64,000 nucleotides of DNA from Siphonodentalium dalli (GCA_032622095.1 CP136066.1:41741835-41805834); one strand, 5' to 3'. Positions 41,733 to 55,126 are shown, counted from the first letter of the stretch. Program-made: numbers and translations. The notes: generated from the letters alone by a model not told the origin.

Positions 41733-43763
41733 GAGATTGCTCTACAACGATCGCATTACCATACCGCATATCGAGCGTTCTTAATCACGTGATTGGATAC
41801 GAGACGCGTCACGCGCCGCCATGTTGGTTGTATAGACAACCATACGCAAGCGCTGAGTTAATCGGATTAATTAAGAGAGCTACTTCTAAAAACCTCTCGT
41901 TATGGCTTCAACGGAATTAATTGCAATATTTTCCAACGATATTAATAATCACGAACAACATTTCTAACAAGAAATACATCGAAACGTTAGATAAACCTAC
42001 TATAGGGTGTGATATTTATAAAAAAAAAGATCACTCGTTGACAACATCGATCCGTATGATTAAAAAAATAGAGTGTATACTCGGAACTGTCGCCAAACGT
42101 TAAAGATCCGGACATACGTCATTACATTATGTATACACGAGCACTTCTTGTTACTATTAATCATAGTTATGTTTTTAAATAAAATTATCACAGGCTTACC
42201 TAATTTGTTTTCAATGAATGAAAATGTAGTCCATGTATTATCGAAACACAGGTGGTGCAGTTGTGTGTGTTGTAAAACGCTGCATGCACGTAACACGAAA
42301 ATATAGCTACTTTCCGAGATTTTCAAGATGACTATGTGTGTGTAGAGGCATCTTGTAAAAGCTACTGTCGTTTGATAACAAAAACAAATAGAGCAACTTT
42401 GAACAAAAAAACAACACGAGTGATTTTTGGCCATTTCCGATAACCAACAAAGATTGATGCTTACGTTGAATCAAAGTGTGTAACAAACGCCATTATAACT
42501 TCAATATAGCATAGACTATCTGATATCGAAAGAATGCTAATAGCTCCCACCTTGATGCAATAACTTTAATCCGACCGGGGGTGTACATGTCGTAATTAAT
42601 TTATAATCTCTCTTGTGTCGAAAGTACACCCTCAGGGCTCAGGCATCAAATTTAAAGCTGGCAAAAATAAATATAACGATATACATATCCATTTCCCGTA
42701 ACTTTACTGAGTCACATGACAGTGCGAAGCACGTGCAATGTGTGAAATTTCGTGTCATTCTCTTGGAAAACTTTTGTTAATTCCCATATACATGTACATT
42801 GTCGCAGCCATGTGGAGGAAGCTTTAGATTCTCAAACGGATTAACTTCGATTAAGTAAAACGTTCGCAGAAAATCATAAAGGTTAGCATCTATCCCGTCT
42901 GTGTGATATGTATAGATGTAGGCTCTACTTGTACTTATACGGAACTACTTGTATAATTCTCTAAATACACATGTTGAAAGTGTTAATAGAAGAAATTTGA
43001 AGTCAATATTACCACGGTGTTATAGCAGACTCATGTACATATATAACGAACGAACATTTCAAATAAAAAATACTCGCGGCGCAATTAATATTCATAACAC
43101 ATCATCGATCTGGACTATACTATTTCGACTTTTTATTTTGTAATTTTTGTTATCTTAACATTCAACTGTAAATAACATTGTGTGCATAAAACACTCACGG
43201 ATATGCAATGCACACGAATGAGAGACACTTTATTATAGCTATAACTTCCCGCAAGTTTATACTCGTTGCTACATCAAATATGGCGTTGCGCAATGCAAAC
43301 TGGATGTGTGACGTCATGCGGAAACGCGCTATAGAAGACCAAGTCAAATTTATCACTGTCGCCCGCGAACAAAATGGATAGTAACTATAGGATAATAGCT
43401 GAAACTGTACATTATTTCAGCTGCAGGCCGAGATCGTTTCATTCGCAAACAGACTAGTCATGTACAGTTTGAAGGTATTATCCGGCTTAAAACATGGCAT
43501 CGTCCAAATCGTCCCCTCTGATCAGAATGGATTAACTCAAAATTGGGTCACGGCACCGGAGTTGTACCATGTTGTCGGCCCTGTCCACCCGCTCATTCAC
43601 CATTGAGACGAAAGTAAATCTTAGTAGAACTTATAGATGAAATTGCGGCCTGGAAATATTTGCCTTATTGCCAGGCCCTATTGTATTTTGTTTTCGTTTG
43701 TGTGTGTTGTGTAATATGTGCATATGATAATTGAGAATAATATATTGTTCGCACTAAGCTCAC
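41733..43763. other. Intron 1 of the secreted-protein gene
   Basis: AT-rich with short ORFs only. No repeats identified by eye. Confidence 0.6.
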
Positions 43764-43964
43764 CTGTCCATTAATAAACTTCAACGCATGCGGGAGATTC
43801 GATTCGATCTCATTGAGACCTGAGTTAACGAGGTCTGAGTGCATTCCCATAACAACGCCCCAGTCGTTCAGACATGCGCCGTAGCGACCATAGCCGGCCG
43901 TTTCTAGAAGAAGATTACTTGTCACCAGTAGTAACAGCAGCAACGCTGACCTGTGTCGCTTCAT
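43764..43964 (-). CDS. Exon 1 (first coding exon) of the 464-residue secreted protein, with signal peptide
   Basis: The ATG at 43964-43962 opens MKRHRSALLLLLLVTSNLLL followed by ETAGYGRYGACLNDWG. Basic residues, a Leu-rich core and small residues near TAG make a convincing signal peptide of about 23 residues. The exon ends aatggacag|GTGAGC (donor 43763-43762) in phase 0, joining FINGQ to ITLPVD of exon 2. An acceptor cattccag lies at 43979-43972, seven bases before the ATG, so the exon begins in 5' UTR at 43971 and a noncoding exon should lie upstream. The predicted product, 67+196+1+200 = 464 residues, is secreted, with two cysteines (here and in exon 3). Function unknown. Confidence 0.85.
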
Positions 43965-44280
43965 CGTTGGTCTGGAATGTGAATATAATAATATATATTT
44001 ACAACACACTTAACTACGGTGGCTGGTTTAGGGGCATTTTGTTTATTTCGTGGCCAGGAAGTAACTAATTCGTGGCGACGAAATTCTATTTCGTAGCCAG
44101 GAAATAACTAATTCGGGCGACGAAATACTATTTCGTGGCCATGAAATAGCTAATTCGTGGCCACGAAATATTAATTCTTGGTCACGAAATAACGAATTCG
44201 TGACCATGCACGAAATAACTACTTTATTCCCATTCAGTCAGATACACTTCATATAACGGCCTATATTACCTGGTATAGAC
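43965..44280 (-). promoter_or_regulatory. 5' UTR intron and possible noncoding first-exon donor
   Basis: Minus-strand reading gives taccag|GTAATA at about 44272, a possible donor for the acceptor at 43972. The promoter is not identifiable by eye. Confidence 0.3.
44040..44225. repeat. Tandem ttcgtggccacgaaat-type repeat
   Basis: About seven degenerate units alternating tatttcgtggcca and ggaaataactaattcg. The core is itself palindromic. Confidence 0.85.
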
Positions 44281-44637
44281 TATATCGAGTAGACTGTATC
44301 ACCAGCTTACGTGTCAAACACAAGCACCCGTGCCCGACGCACAGGACGGAATATTAAATAGGCTTAAATATTACATAGCCAAAACACGGTGCTCCACCGT
44401 CACCGATGCATCACCGAACAACGTGACATGCCGTACATATATCTGTATATAGGTGGCTCTCCATAGGAATACGTTCATACGCTCGCAAATTTACCAAGTA
44501 TTCTTTTGTAGGCATGTCGGTATAGAAAGTTACAATGTGCCAGAAACTGAATGCAAAAATGCTCATAAAATGCAGCTGTACCACATCTAACTACATAAGA
44601 AGTAACGAAAGGCCGATCACGATCGGCAGATGTTTAA

Positions 44638-44858
44638 CCCATTCATTGGCGACAGTAAATTACTATGATCGGAATCATAAATTACATTTTTTATGTTGAA
44701 TTATGTTATGTAATATTATAGAGTCTATAATATAGACACATGTACATAATAACACAAAATATTGGAATTTATGGGTCAAATGTGGAGACTCGCATATGTA
44801 GGAGAGTGCACTGGCACATAATCTGTAACGCTGCACCAGCGCAGCCTTGGATTAAATG
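44638..44858. mobile_element. Degenerate member of the ACGGGAGCT/palindrome element family
   Basis: Starts ttaacccattcattgg, includes gactcgcatatgtaggagagtgcactggcac and ctgcaccagcgcagcc, and ends ttggattaa. These match the right half of 41539-41728 imperfectly. Confidence 0.4.
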
Positions 44859-45728
44859 TGAAAAGGTGACCCGGGCATGGACTACTTGGGTTAATAGAGT
44901 CCAAATTAAGTCTACAATGATAATGTATCAAATTCTACAACGACACTGCCATCAAGATAAGCCACATCGCTGTTGACCCATTAATATCAATTATATAGCA
45001 GAGCTGTCAACTAATAACTGGTTTTGTTTATACTAAATCTTGGCATCTGTATTAAACCTTTCAAATTTATAATGACCTTCATACCATCTGTTGAATGATA
45101 TACTCCAAGTATGTATCCTACTGTTAATAGCACGTCGCGTGTATTGTTGAAACATTTTTTTAAATTTCGATACCATAACTTTCTTTATCTGCACATTGGC
45201 ATAAGAGACATCATAAAATTATATAGCCATATTAATAGCTGATAGTCCAAAGACATTGGATGAAATTTGTGAATTCGGTTTAATATCATGCACAGGGACA
45301 TGGCAATATGTGGGCGTCTCTTTCCACCCCCGCCGACACATACGATGTGCCTAATCCCACCTCAAACGCTTGTCAAAATATCTTCGGAAATCAACTCCTG
45401 ACACTTTACAGCTGTTCGGAATAGGGAGCGGCGAGTCGCCACCAAACGCTATAGTTATGTCGCCAGGTATCATTCTGACAAAGGTTTTGATTGATATATA
45501 TACACATATATATATACATGTATTACACTCCTATGCGCGATTTCCATTGAAAACGCTGTTAATTAAAATGGTAATGCCACTAGTGAATTATGTCATTTCG
45601 ATGGTTGATCTTTCTCCACATCGGGACTTTCATGCATAAATTATGTGTGCTTTAATCATATTTGGCGAACCAAATTGATGCAGAAGTGTAATAAATAGAG
45701 TAATCAATTAGTTCCGAGAATTACGTTC
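44859..45728. other. AT-rich stretch, nothing recognised
   Basis: The 89-codon ORF at 45370-45639 has no motif or splice context. Confidence 0.5.
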
Positions 45729-45823
45729 AATAATTCACTCGAGGCGAGAGACGTTTGGGTAAGAAACTCGTGCGCTAACGCGCACTCATTTCTTACCGAC
45801 GTGTCTCACCTCTCGTGAATTAT
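45729..45823. repeat. Hairpin, ~45-bp arms, self-pairing loop
   Basis: aataattcac..cgag.gagac..gtaagaaa pairs with its complement around gtgcgctaacgcgcac. Confidence 0.85.
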
Positions 45824-46107
45824 TATGTATATATTGCGTGTTTATATGTGCAAATCACCTCTGTCTGCGTCGATTAAAACATTGCGACTGTCGACAATAT
45901 ACTACACACAAATACTATTTCGTTACCAAGGTCCTTTGTCATGGCGTCCCGGTGGATTCATGCAGTCGATTCATATGATGGGAAAGGCAAGTAAGTAGTG
46001 GACAGTCATCACTCGAGTCCAAGTATGTATCATTGTTACGCAATTATTTGCTCAAAGACATAAGCATTACACATGTACATGCTATATCGGACTATTTTTT
46101 ACCCTGT

Positions 46108-46176
46108 GCCAATGCATTCTCTTATATATGCGAGTCGACCATAGGTCGCCTCGCATATATAAGAGAATGCATTGGC
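46108..46176. repeat. Solitary 69-bp palindrome module
   Basis: Same sequence as 22191-22259, preceded by accctgt and followed by ctaacaattttttac minisatellite sequence. No second palindrome and no TIR of the known types within 200 bp. Confidence 0.85.
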
Positions 46177-46235
46177 CTAACAATTTTTTACAATTTTAAT
46201 AATTGTTTCTTGTATTATTTAACAATTTTATATTT

Positions 46236-47014
46236 CACCCATACAGAGCCCCAGACAAACATGAGCAGACGACACTCTTCTATATGCTTATATACATGTG
46301 TGGGGCTCCCTGCAGGATATCTGATATCTAGTTTGATCAGAACATGATCTGATAATCACCAGCATGACAGGCTAACTGGTATTCATTTGACGCATGCGCG
46401 ATACCAAGACGCCACAGTGGCTCGGACAATGCTCAAGTTTCCCAACGTGGCGCGTGATTTGAACAGCGTACATGTGCGACACAACAGTCACACCTGGCTT
46501 AATCAGACTGAACCACTCTTGTTGTTTGTTCTTGAAGCTGCTGTATTGTGTGTTCACAAGCCGAACGCACTAACAATTAGACTGTCGAGTTATCTGGTGT
46601 CTAGACTCTGTCACTGATCTTTCACGTTAACGGTGCTTAAATGCCCACTTAATTTTCGAACCCCGAGATCACATTATATAAAATATATGCCCTAGTATAT
46701 ACCATTTGAAAGAGGAAGCTCCAAAACATTGTATTATCAACATTGTATTTTTTTGCTCAATTCTCATCTGGATTGTAGTGCAAAGTGTATTATTTCCAGT
46801 GGAACGGGAATAACTATATATCTTAATTTGAGTTCTGTTGCATTAAGGGAGCGAGACGGGTGAAATGTTTCTATGATTTCAGCTATTTTCTATTACCCTG
46901 TGGGCACCTTCAGGGACATAGACGTTTCAAATGGTGATGAATTATAGTATTTTAATCATATTTTATGTCATATATTGCTTTTAAAACCGTATATGAAGGC
47001 ACTATACAAAAGAT
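46236..47014. other. No recognised gene
   Basis: The ORF at 46387-46617 lacks motifs. Mixed composition. Confidence 0.45.
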
Positions 47015-47350
47015 AACGACTGGGGCCATTCTGGAAATAGAACAATAAGAAACGACTGGGACCATTCTGGAAATAGAACAATACGAAACGACTGGGACCA
47101 TTCTGGATATAGAACAATAAGAAACGACTGGGACCATTCTGGAAATACAACAATACGAAACGACTGGGACCATTCTGGAAATAGAACAATAAGAAACGAC
47201 TGAGACCATTCTGGAAATAGAACAATAAGAAACGACTGGGACCATTCTGGAAATATAACAACACGAAACGACTGAGACCATTCTGGGAATACAACAATAA
47301 GAAACGACTGGGACCATTCTGGACATAGAACAATAAGAAACGACTGAGAC
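47015..47350. repeat. 36-bp minisatellite, ~9-10 units
   Basis: aacgactgggaccattctgg plus aaatagaacaataaga recurs at 47015, 47051, 47087, 47123, 47159, 47195, 47231, 47267, 47303 and 47339. Because 36 is a multiple of three, all three minus-strand frames stay open (12-residue repeats). This is not evidence of a gene. Confidence 0.95.
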
Positions 47351-47486
47351 TCGAAAATTAAATGGGCCTTTAACGGCAGGAACAATAATACAAGAAAAAC
47401 AAAGATGCACGTATCAGATTTCCCATGAACTATTTTACAAGATTTAATCACGTATATTTAGAAAGTATTATAAATTTAATATAGAT

Positions 47487-48220
47487 GTTTATGTTCTTCA
47501 GCATCTTAAGTATGGCTATACACAAGGACAAGAGGGGCACTAAAGGATAAGCTTGTTCATTGACAGCAAACACAAAGTTCAGATTCAAATGGGCTGTTTA
47601 TTACTATAAACGTAAACAACCAATAGTCAACGTGAACAAAATATATTGTCAAGAAGGTGGAGGACAATAACCGCCTCTCCCACTTTATAATATGTAACTA
47701 TGATCAATAAACATATCTAGCATCAATAACATATTGTATTAATTATAATGATCACAGCTATAAGACCAAATAGTGTGAGATGGAACATAAATCTCAAGCT
47801 GCTAACAGAATAATGGGGAGGGAGGGCGGGAAAATGAATCTTTGTAATCAAAGAAATTTTGGATTTATATTTGCCAAACAAACAGAGTATTTTCGTAATT
47901 CAAATTCAAGATGGAGTAATCTTAATACTGCGCATGTACGTAAACATGCATACGTCATTGCAACATGAGGGACCCAAATCTATTTTAATCGATTTCTTCG
48001 ATCATAAAATTTATTATTTTTATAATCGTGATTTTATGTTCTTCAGAATCTTAAATATGGCTATTCACAAGGACAAGAGGGGCACTAAAGGATAAGATTG
48101 TTCATTGACAACAAACACAATGTTCAGATTCAAATGGGCTGTTTATTATCATAAACGTAAACAACCAATAGTCAACGTGAACAAAATATATTGTCAAGAA
48201 GGTGGAGGGCAATAACCGCC
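47487..48220. repeat. Direct duplication of ~190 bp, 545 bp apart
   Basis: 47487-47675 and 48033-48220 share atgttcttcag.atcttaa, ggacaagaggggcactaaagg, aaatgggctgtttatta and gtcaagaaggtggagg. Between them, 47815-48015 is a second dispersed repeat. Confidence 0.85.
47815..48015 (+). repeat. Dispersed repeat (partner 55335-55535)
   Basis: ~200 bp direct match: gaatctttgtaatcaaagaa, attttggatttat, taatcttaatactgcgcatg and cttcgatcataaaattattatt-like blocks. Confidence 0.85.
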
Positions 48221-48839
48221 ACAAGGCAACGCAGTTACTATCCCTATCATATACTATAGTAACAAGGTGTCTCCCCCCACCTGAATCCGACGAGTGCCCA
48301 ATAGAGGGATAGCCATAATATGATAACACCACATAGCCCTCAGGCTGCCAGCAGCAAAAGACACATGCACTTAATAATAAGCAAGTTGTTGAGTGAATGC
48401 TGATCAAATTAATCATATTGTTTAACAAGTTCTGTGGAATTACATAACAGTATATTCAAAGTTCAAACAGGTGATGTGTAAACCGGTAATACTGTAAATG
48501 ATAATGCTAGTTGGCACTATAACATTGTTTGTCATAATTGCATATTAAACTGCAAGGCTTGGTTACAATTACAAGCCAAATGTATAACTAAAACCTCTTA
48601 AAGCGGTAAGAGTAATTGATCGCTAGGCATTATGAAGACAGCACTGCACGACTGCTTCGCTCAGCGGTAATACTGATATTAAAAATAAACTAATTGGAAA
48701 AACAATTTCATAGCATCCATAATGATTATGTATGATAAGCATAATAAGCATTTGAGAATGAATAGCATGTAAGCAAGACAAACATCACCATATAAGGTAA
48801 AGATAGATACTTTTCAGTTACATACGTAACCAAAAGACA

Positions 48840-49850
48840 AAGGTAATTATTTACATAACAGGCTGGTCTGAATACTTTTCAGCCCCAGCACAGTATAAAC
48901 TATGTTTCAGTATAAAACTCGTGAGTATCTAAAATTGTCTGGTCTGAATACTTTTCAGCCCCAGTATATTATGAGTTGTCTGGTCTGATATCTTTTCAGC
49001 ACTATCATAATCGATAAGACAAATGTAATTATTTATATAACATACTGGTCGGAATACTTTTCAGCACCAGCATAGCCTTAACTATGGTTCAGTATGAAAT
49101 TTGTGAATATAAAATTGTCTGGTCTGAATACTTATCTCTAAGTTATCAACACAAGAACCTCGTGATGGCATGCATTATCTATGGTCTAGTATAAAACTGG
49201 GTATATTAAATTGCCTGGTCTGAATGCATTTCAGCCCCAGCGATAGTATTAACTATGTTCCAGTATAACTCTGCCTACATAAAATTGACTGGTCTGAACG
49301 CTTTCCAGCCTCGATGTATATGAGTTGTCTGGTCTTAATTATTTTCAGCTACTATCGTAATCAATAAGACAAATGTAATTATTTACACGACAGACTGGTT
49401 TGAATACTTTTCAGCCCCAGCTAGTTTTTATATGTTCTATTATGAAATTTGTGAATATAAAATTGTCTGGTCTGAATACTATTCAGCCCCAGTGCATATG
49501 GGGTGTCTGGTCTAAATTATTTTCAGCTGCAGCCTACTTTGGTAATCGATAAGACAAATGTAATTATTTACATAACAGAGTGGTCTGAGTAATGTTCAGT
49601 CCTAATCAATGTATGACCGTTGTCTAGTCTAAATTATGTTTTAGCTCTACGTTTAAATTCTTCAAGACAAATGTAATTATTTACATAGTGTATTGGGTCT
49701 GAAATCTGAATAATTTCCAGCCTCAGTGATAGTATTAAATATGTTTTACTTTTCAGCCTCATGCAGTGTTTATTAGTTGTCGGGTCTGAATTCTTTTCAA
49801 CCCCAGTGTAATGAGATCAGGTCTGAATTATTTCCAGGACCTATACAGTT
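48840..49850. repeat. Degenerate satellite around tggtctgaatacttttcagcc
   Basis: About 15 copies of a ~20-bp core, irregularly spaced 40-130 bp apart, alternating with gacaaatgtaattatttaca and gtataa.actatgtt blocks (e.g. 48870, 48940, 48975, 49045, 49120, 49215, 49290, 49395, 49470, 49570). No ORF. Confidence 0.75.
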
Positions 49851-52220
49851 TGAGACTAAACATTGTTAACTGGCAAAGTATACAGGGTCGGTTGATGCAT
49901 GATTGATAATCTAAAGTGACCGCTGTCGTTTACATCTGGCAGAGATATTAAATGTCCACTGCCATAACAGACGATTTTGAGGTTCTGAATATCCATGCAC
50001 CGCTGCATCAGTATACCTCTACATATGTGAATACATGTGACCATTGTAGACGGGGGGGGGGGGTCAAAATTGCAACGGAAAGCAATAAACGTAAAATAGA
50101 ATGAAAGTCCTTTTAGTAATTTAGAGACCGGATTCTTTCTATAGACATAATAAATAAAGGTCCAGGGGATATGACCCTTAACGTTAATGATTTACTTAAA
50201 CAAAGGGGGAGCATGAGACATATTTCACAATGGCAATGTGATGCGTCTGAGATCTGATGTTACGTTTGCAGTAACGAAATTGTATCGACTGTGATATTTC
50301 ATAGAGGGCAATGCCAATCAATTGGTGGACCAAATTAATTTGAGAGTACCTGCATCGATATACAAAGTTTCGCCAATACGTGCGAGTGTAAGTAAGCTAA
50401 TAAAACCTACTTTTATAAAGCAAGTTGCTATATTTTCGGACAATCAATGATCCGAGGACGTATTAATGGAGCCATTAAAGTGCAGGGTATGGGATGCCGT
50501 AAATGAATTGAAGGACATAGAGACGTGACACCTATAAAAACCTCTTGTACAATAAAATTAGTTGAATGGTCAGTTAAGCCTCTAGATTTGTGATCAGAAT
50601 AAAGTAGACTGCGTGGAATAAATTGATTGTCTGCTGTAAATATGATTACATGTATATAAATACCGGTAAGCATTGAAATGTACACGATTGAGAACTGTAG
50701 TTGTAAAATTTCAGACGATATCTGGAAGTAAGATCAAATTCGCAAATATTGGCCACCCCCGTTGAAGTTCCAAATAGTACTGGGATTATGAGAATGTGGA
50801 CATAAATGGCTGACTATATTCCGGCAAGCGATGGAGACGAAGCTCAGTAGAATAGTATTGTGGGCTCGGTGCATCAGAATCACACTGAACTCTGACTTCC
50901 CCCATGCAAAGATAAAGCTGAGATATATGACAAAGCTCTATAACAATGTACCGACTCGACTAAAGCCCAATTCATTAATGGAAATCCATTCTAGGGTTGT
51001 ACTAAATGTTTCAAATATTTTGTAAGAACTCAATATATGTGTGGGAAGCTATCGGGAAAAACCCATCATTAAAATATATGTACCTTGCGAACAGAACCAT
51101 CACAAGTTAATACACTTGATTTAAATTCTGGTAATTTTAAAGGCAGATTTCACGTACAGACGAGAATTAAATGCTAATGATACCCATAATATACTTGATG
51201 AGTCTGATCACATCATAAATAATGGCATGTTGAGCAGTAGAATAACACTCCTGCATACCATCGATAATGTACATGTATGGCTGGCTGAGCAACTGTATCA
51301 GGGACACGACCAGAATCGAAGTCCTACTTGTAATGTAAGAGCCATATTGAGGACAAGCCGAGGGGTTGGTAACCTAGAGCTTTCGATTGTTTATTATATG
51401 GCTGTAACTTGTATGTATTGAATGAAGGCTCAAACCAAAGTCTGTTATGTAATTGGTTCCATCAGTTGATGGGGAAAACTGAATGCGGCGGGATTCCCGA
51501 CCATACCAAGCCCAATTACCTAATTATTACCATCACACTTCGCAAAAGCGCGAACATGAAAAGAACGCATCCAATTTGAGGAAAATAATTTCCAATATCA
51601 ATCAGTTTATACTAGGCAGACAATTGTGAAACTACCATATCTTATGAAAGAAGTGACATGGTTATTCTAAAAGACAAAATCTTTCTACCGGCGCATCATT
51701 TTTAATGTGAAGAATTAAAAGGTCAACCGACATGGGGGGGACGAACTTAAACTAGTAATACCTTAAATATTAACTGGCAATAAAACCCAATACGCAGAAG
51801 GATTTAAACGAATGTTGGTACTCAAGTAGGCACCAGGGATATGACTGTCAACATTTTGATATATGATAAAACTGGAGTATTCATTGGGGTGAAGATTTAA
51901 AGTACTCGACTAAATTGATATTTCACAAAGCAAATAACTAATCAGTGATGATCCATGCCATAATGTTCTCATAATAATATTGAATAGTGAGAATGAACGA
52001 GTGCTACCCAAGGATAAATTACGACTGCCATAAACTACTTTACATGAAATATTATGTCTAAATGAAGTAACAGAAAGAAAATATGTTACGACGAGGCAGT
52101 GATGAGTATATAAAGTATGACAATTTAAGTACATGTATGTGAAAGCATAGTTGTATCACTGACACTTACTTAGTCAGTGACTGATTAATTACTATAAAGA
52201 TTTATAGTATGTAAATGCAG
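49851..52220. other. No gene or repeat recognised
   Basis: ORFs of at most 85 codons without motifs. Confidence 0.5.
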
Positions 52221-52720
52221 TTAAAACGAGCTCGACAGCAAGACGCAACCTAAAATAACTGGATGTCTATATAGATAACAAAACAAATCTTTCTACAAAG
52301 CAATCAGCTCAGAGATAACAAAACGAGCTTATAAAAGCAGCTGGCTCACTCAATGGCAAATAAATGAGAACAAAACGTGTTTAGCCAGCAAAACATGACA
52401 AAGAGCTAAAAACGAGCTCGAGAGCAAGAAGCAACCCAAAATAGGAAGCCTCGATCTCTAACGGAGCAAGGAAGCTGCTCAAAATATTTGTTAAAATGTG
52501 TTTACAAAAACAATCGACACAGAGGCAAGAAAAATGTGCTTATAACCGCAAACCAATCAAACTCAAAGGCAGAAAATGCGCTTTATATATATATATTTAA
52601 ATTTTTATATATATATTAAATATGTGAAATAGCAAATAAAACGTGCCAAAAGACCAAAACATGCTTATATGAGCAATAAATATTGCTAAATCTCAGAACT
52701 CTGTGTCCCTGGGAGAAGCA
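52221..52720. repeat. Weak repeats of aaacgagctcga.agcaag
   Basis: Two units (52227 and 52408) plus loosely similar aaaacgtgct/aaatgtgct blocks that grade into the minisatellite at 53740. Confidence 0.4.
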
Positions 52721-52783
52721 GCTCTACTGAGCAAACCGGATAAACTGAACTAGCTTTATATATAAATATGTACACGTTACATA

Positions 52784-53493
52784 TTGGCTGCGGACACACG
52801 TATCACAGTAGCGATGGCATATAGTAGGTGTGACAATTATATATATGGTGGAGTTTGGTGACAATTGGTTGTCATAATTAATATACCATAGCTAGCGATG
52901 TCGCCCGCTGTATATTCGCACAATGTGTCCTCCAAAGTTCGTTGTAATCAGCATTTTACTTGTTTTTGGTCCTTGTATAGTTCGCTTTGTTTTTTCCAGA
53001 TACTTTTTCGCAGCTGCATTTCCTCCAACAGTTCCGACATAGCTTCATTGGCCCACATGATAATATTAGCGGAATTATGCGGAGAACTAAACGTCTCAAA
53101 ATAAAAATCGCAGTTGGGAAACTGTCTTAATACGCATGAAATTAATAAAAGTGGATAAACATGACTTGAGATCATATCAACAAAACGTACTGCGTGCATG
53201 ATATGGGAGTCAATAAGGGATTGCCACGGTCAAACACAATTCTGGACGATCGATCGTGCAATTATATATCGTAGAGAATACAATGTAGCAAAACGTAATG
53301 AGTAGAGATCAACCTTGCATGGTGAAACGCAATGGGTTAATTGGTCGAGTCGACTCATTGTGCGGAAACTCAGCGCGCAACATGGCAAGCTATGGCACAA
53401 AAATATGACGACCAATTGTCACCAAACTGCACCATAATAAATTGTCACACCTACAATGCCATCGCTACTGTGGTACGTGTGTCCGCAGCCATT
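52784..53493. mobile_element. MITE with ~150-bp TIRs, copy 1
   Basis: Ends ttggctgcggacacacgta.cacagtagcgatggcata and tatggtggagtttggtgacaattgg, inverted at 53350-53493. The interior has gacatggc.agctatggcac and a gatcaaccttg block. The second copy is 58957-59598. No ORF of note. Confidence 0.85.
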
Positions 53494-53739
53494 GTATACA
53501 TATTGTGGTAAATATATTTGTGTATCCACATTTTTCAAGTGAAAAATTGAATAATACTGACTTATAAAGCAGATCGTGTTTATTTTATACTATAATAAAT
53601 GATTAACACGGAATAAATAATTAATAAGGATCCCTACAACAATGCTGACATAATAACCTGAATAATTGGAATGATATTTAAACGACAACCAGGGATGATC
53701 AAATACTTCTGAAGGTTGAAAGAGAAAACGTGCTATAAA

Positions 53740-54085
53740 AGCCAAATGTGCCAGCGGGCAAAACATATAAAACGTCACAAAACAAAATCATAAAAAAAAG
53801 AGAAAACACGGACTATAAAAACCAAATGTGCCAATGGGCAAAACGTATAAAACGTCACAAAACAAAATTATAAAAAAACGGGCTATAAAGCCAAATGTGC
53901 CAGCGGGCAAAACGTATGAACGTCACAAAAAACTGGCTATCAAAGAAATGTGCCCGCGGGCAAAACGTATAAAACGTCACACTAACTGGCTATCAAAGCC
54001 AAATGTGCCAGCGGGCAAAACGTATAAAACGTCACAAAAAACGTGCTATAAGAAACAAGGAAGCATGTGGGCAAAACGTATAATA
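53740..54085. repeat. Minisatellite, ~55-80 bp units
   Basis: About five units of ccaaatgtgccagcgggcaaaacgtataaaacgtcacaaaa-type sequence with variable connectors (53743, 53822, 53893, 53945, 54000). Confidence 0.85.
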
Positions 54086-55126
54086 CATCCAAAACAAAAC
54101 GTGCCGTATCGGCAAATAACCAGCAGAAAACAAAGGACACTAAGTCCCGGCTAGCGCTAAAGTATTCTTGAATAAACGTGCTCGAAAGCAATCCACAACG
54201 GGCTGCACACACAGCCAAAAGGCAACTAAAACGTGGCATAATAATACATTAATCATGTGGAAAATGAAGGACTTTATCTAACGTAAATGAAAGGTTCCTA
54301 CGTCCTTGGTGTTAGATTTTAACAGGCTGCATAGCCAAGTGGTTAATAAAACTTGCATTATGAGCTATAACTTTTGTGGGAAAACAAAGGACTCCATGTC
54401 CTTAACACTATAACATTGCAATTATTATTAATATTATTATTATTATATTTTCCCATGCTAACAAATTAGCAAATGCAAATTTTATGCCCTCAAGCAAAGA
54501 ATTTACAATAACTCCTGTAAGTCTGAAGAGATCTGCTAGTGGTCAAATAGGCAAAATAATCTTCAGAAAAACGCCGAATATAACTACTCTGACCCAAACA
54601 TATCCCGAACCCTGTTTACCAAAGCCGCAACGTCCCCAATGGCATATGACAGTCAAAATGTTGTATTTAAATTATGTTCAATTTCAATTAGGTACCAGTA
54701 CTAGGTATGTTGTACTCACATGGACATAACCGTTATAAAACTGACCAACCAGTGGAATAATACACAGAACAAATCAATACCTTGCTAACTAGTTCTTGTG
54801 CATTGTTGCAATTGCAGGTATGTATATATGTCAAACTACATAGCTAATATATATGTATATAATTGTGTTTGAACAACAAAAGCACTGTACTTAGTGAAGC
54901 ATTCAGCGTTATGAATGCAACGGTTTCCCATAGTTAAATGGATGACCTTGACCTTATGATTTCCTTTGATCTTATCTTGCATAAGATAAACGTCGTTGTA
55001 ATCAACAGCTTACCTTCCAAAACCATGTGTCAAAAACGCGGAAACCATAACTCAAACCAAAATTGCATAACCAGCTAATACCGCAAATTAACGTAGTAAG
55101 GGGGGGGGGGGGACTCTATCTTGCTA
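54086..55126. other. No gene recognised
   Basis: AT-rich. An att-trinucleotide run at 54421-54450 and a g12 run at 55100-55112. Confidence 0.5.

Noticed and set aside
47015-47350. CRISPR-like regular array
   Set aside because: Units are head-to-tail without unique spacers and the window is eukaryotic.
46952-47451. Three overlapping 120-150 codon minus-strand ORFs
   Set aside because: Products of the 36-bp minisatellite; no start context, homology or splice evidence.
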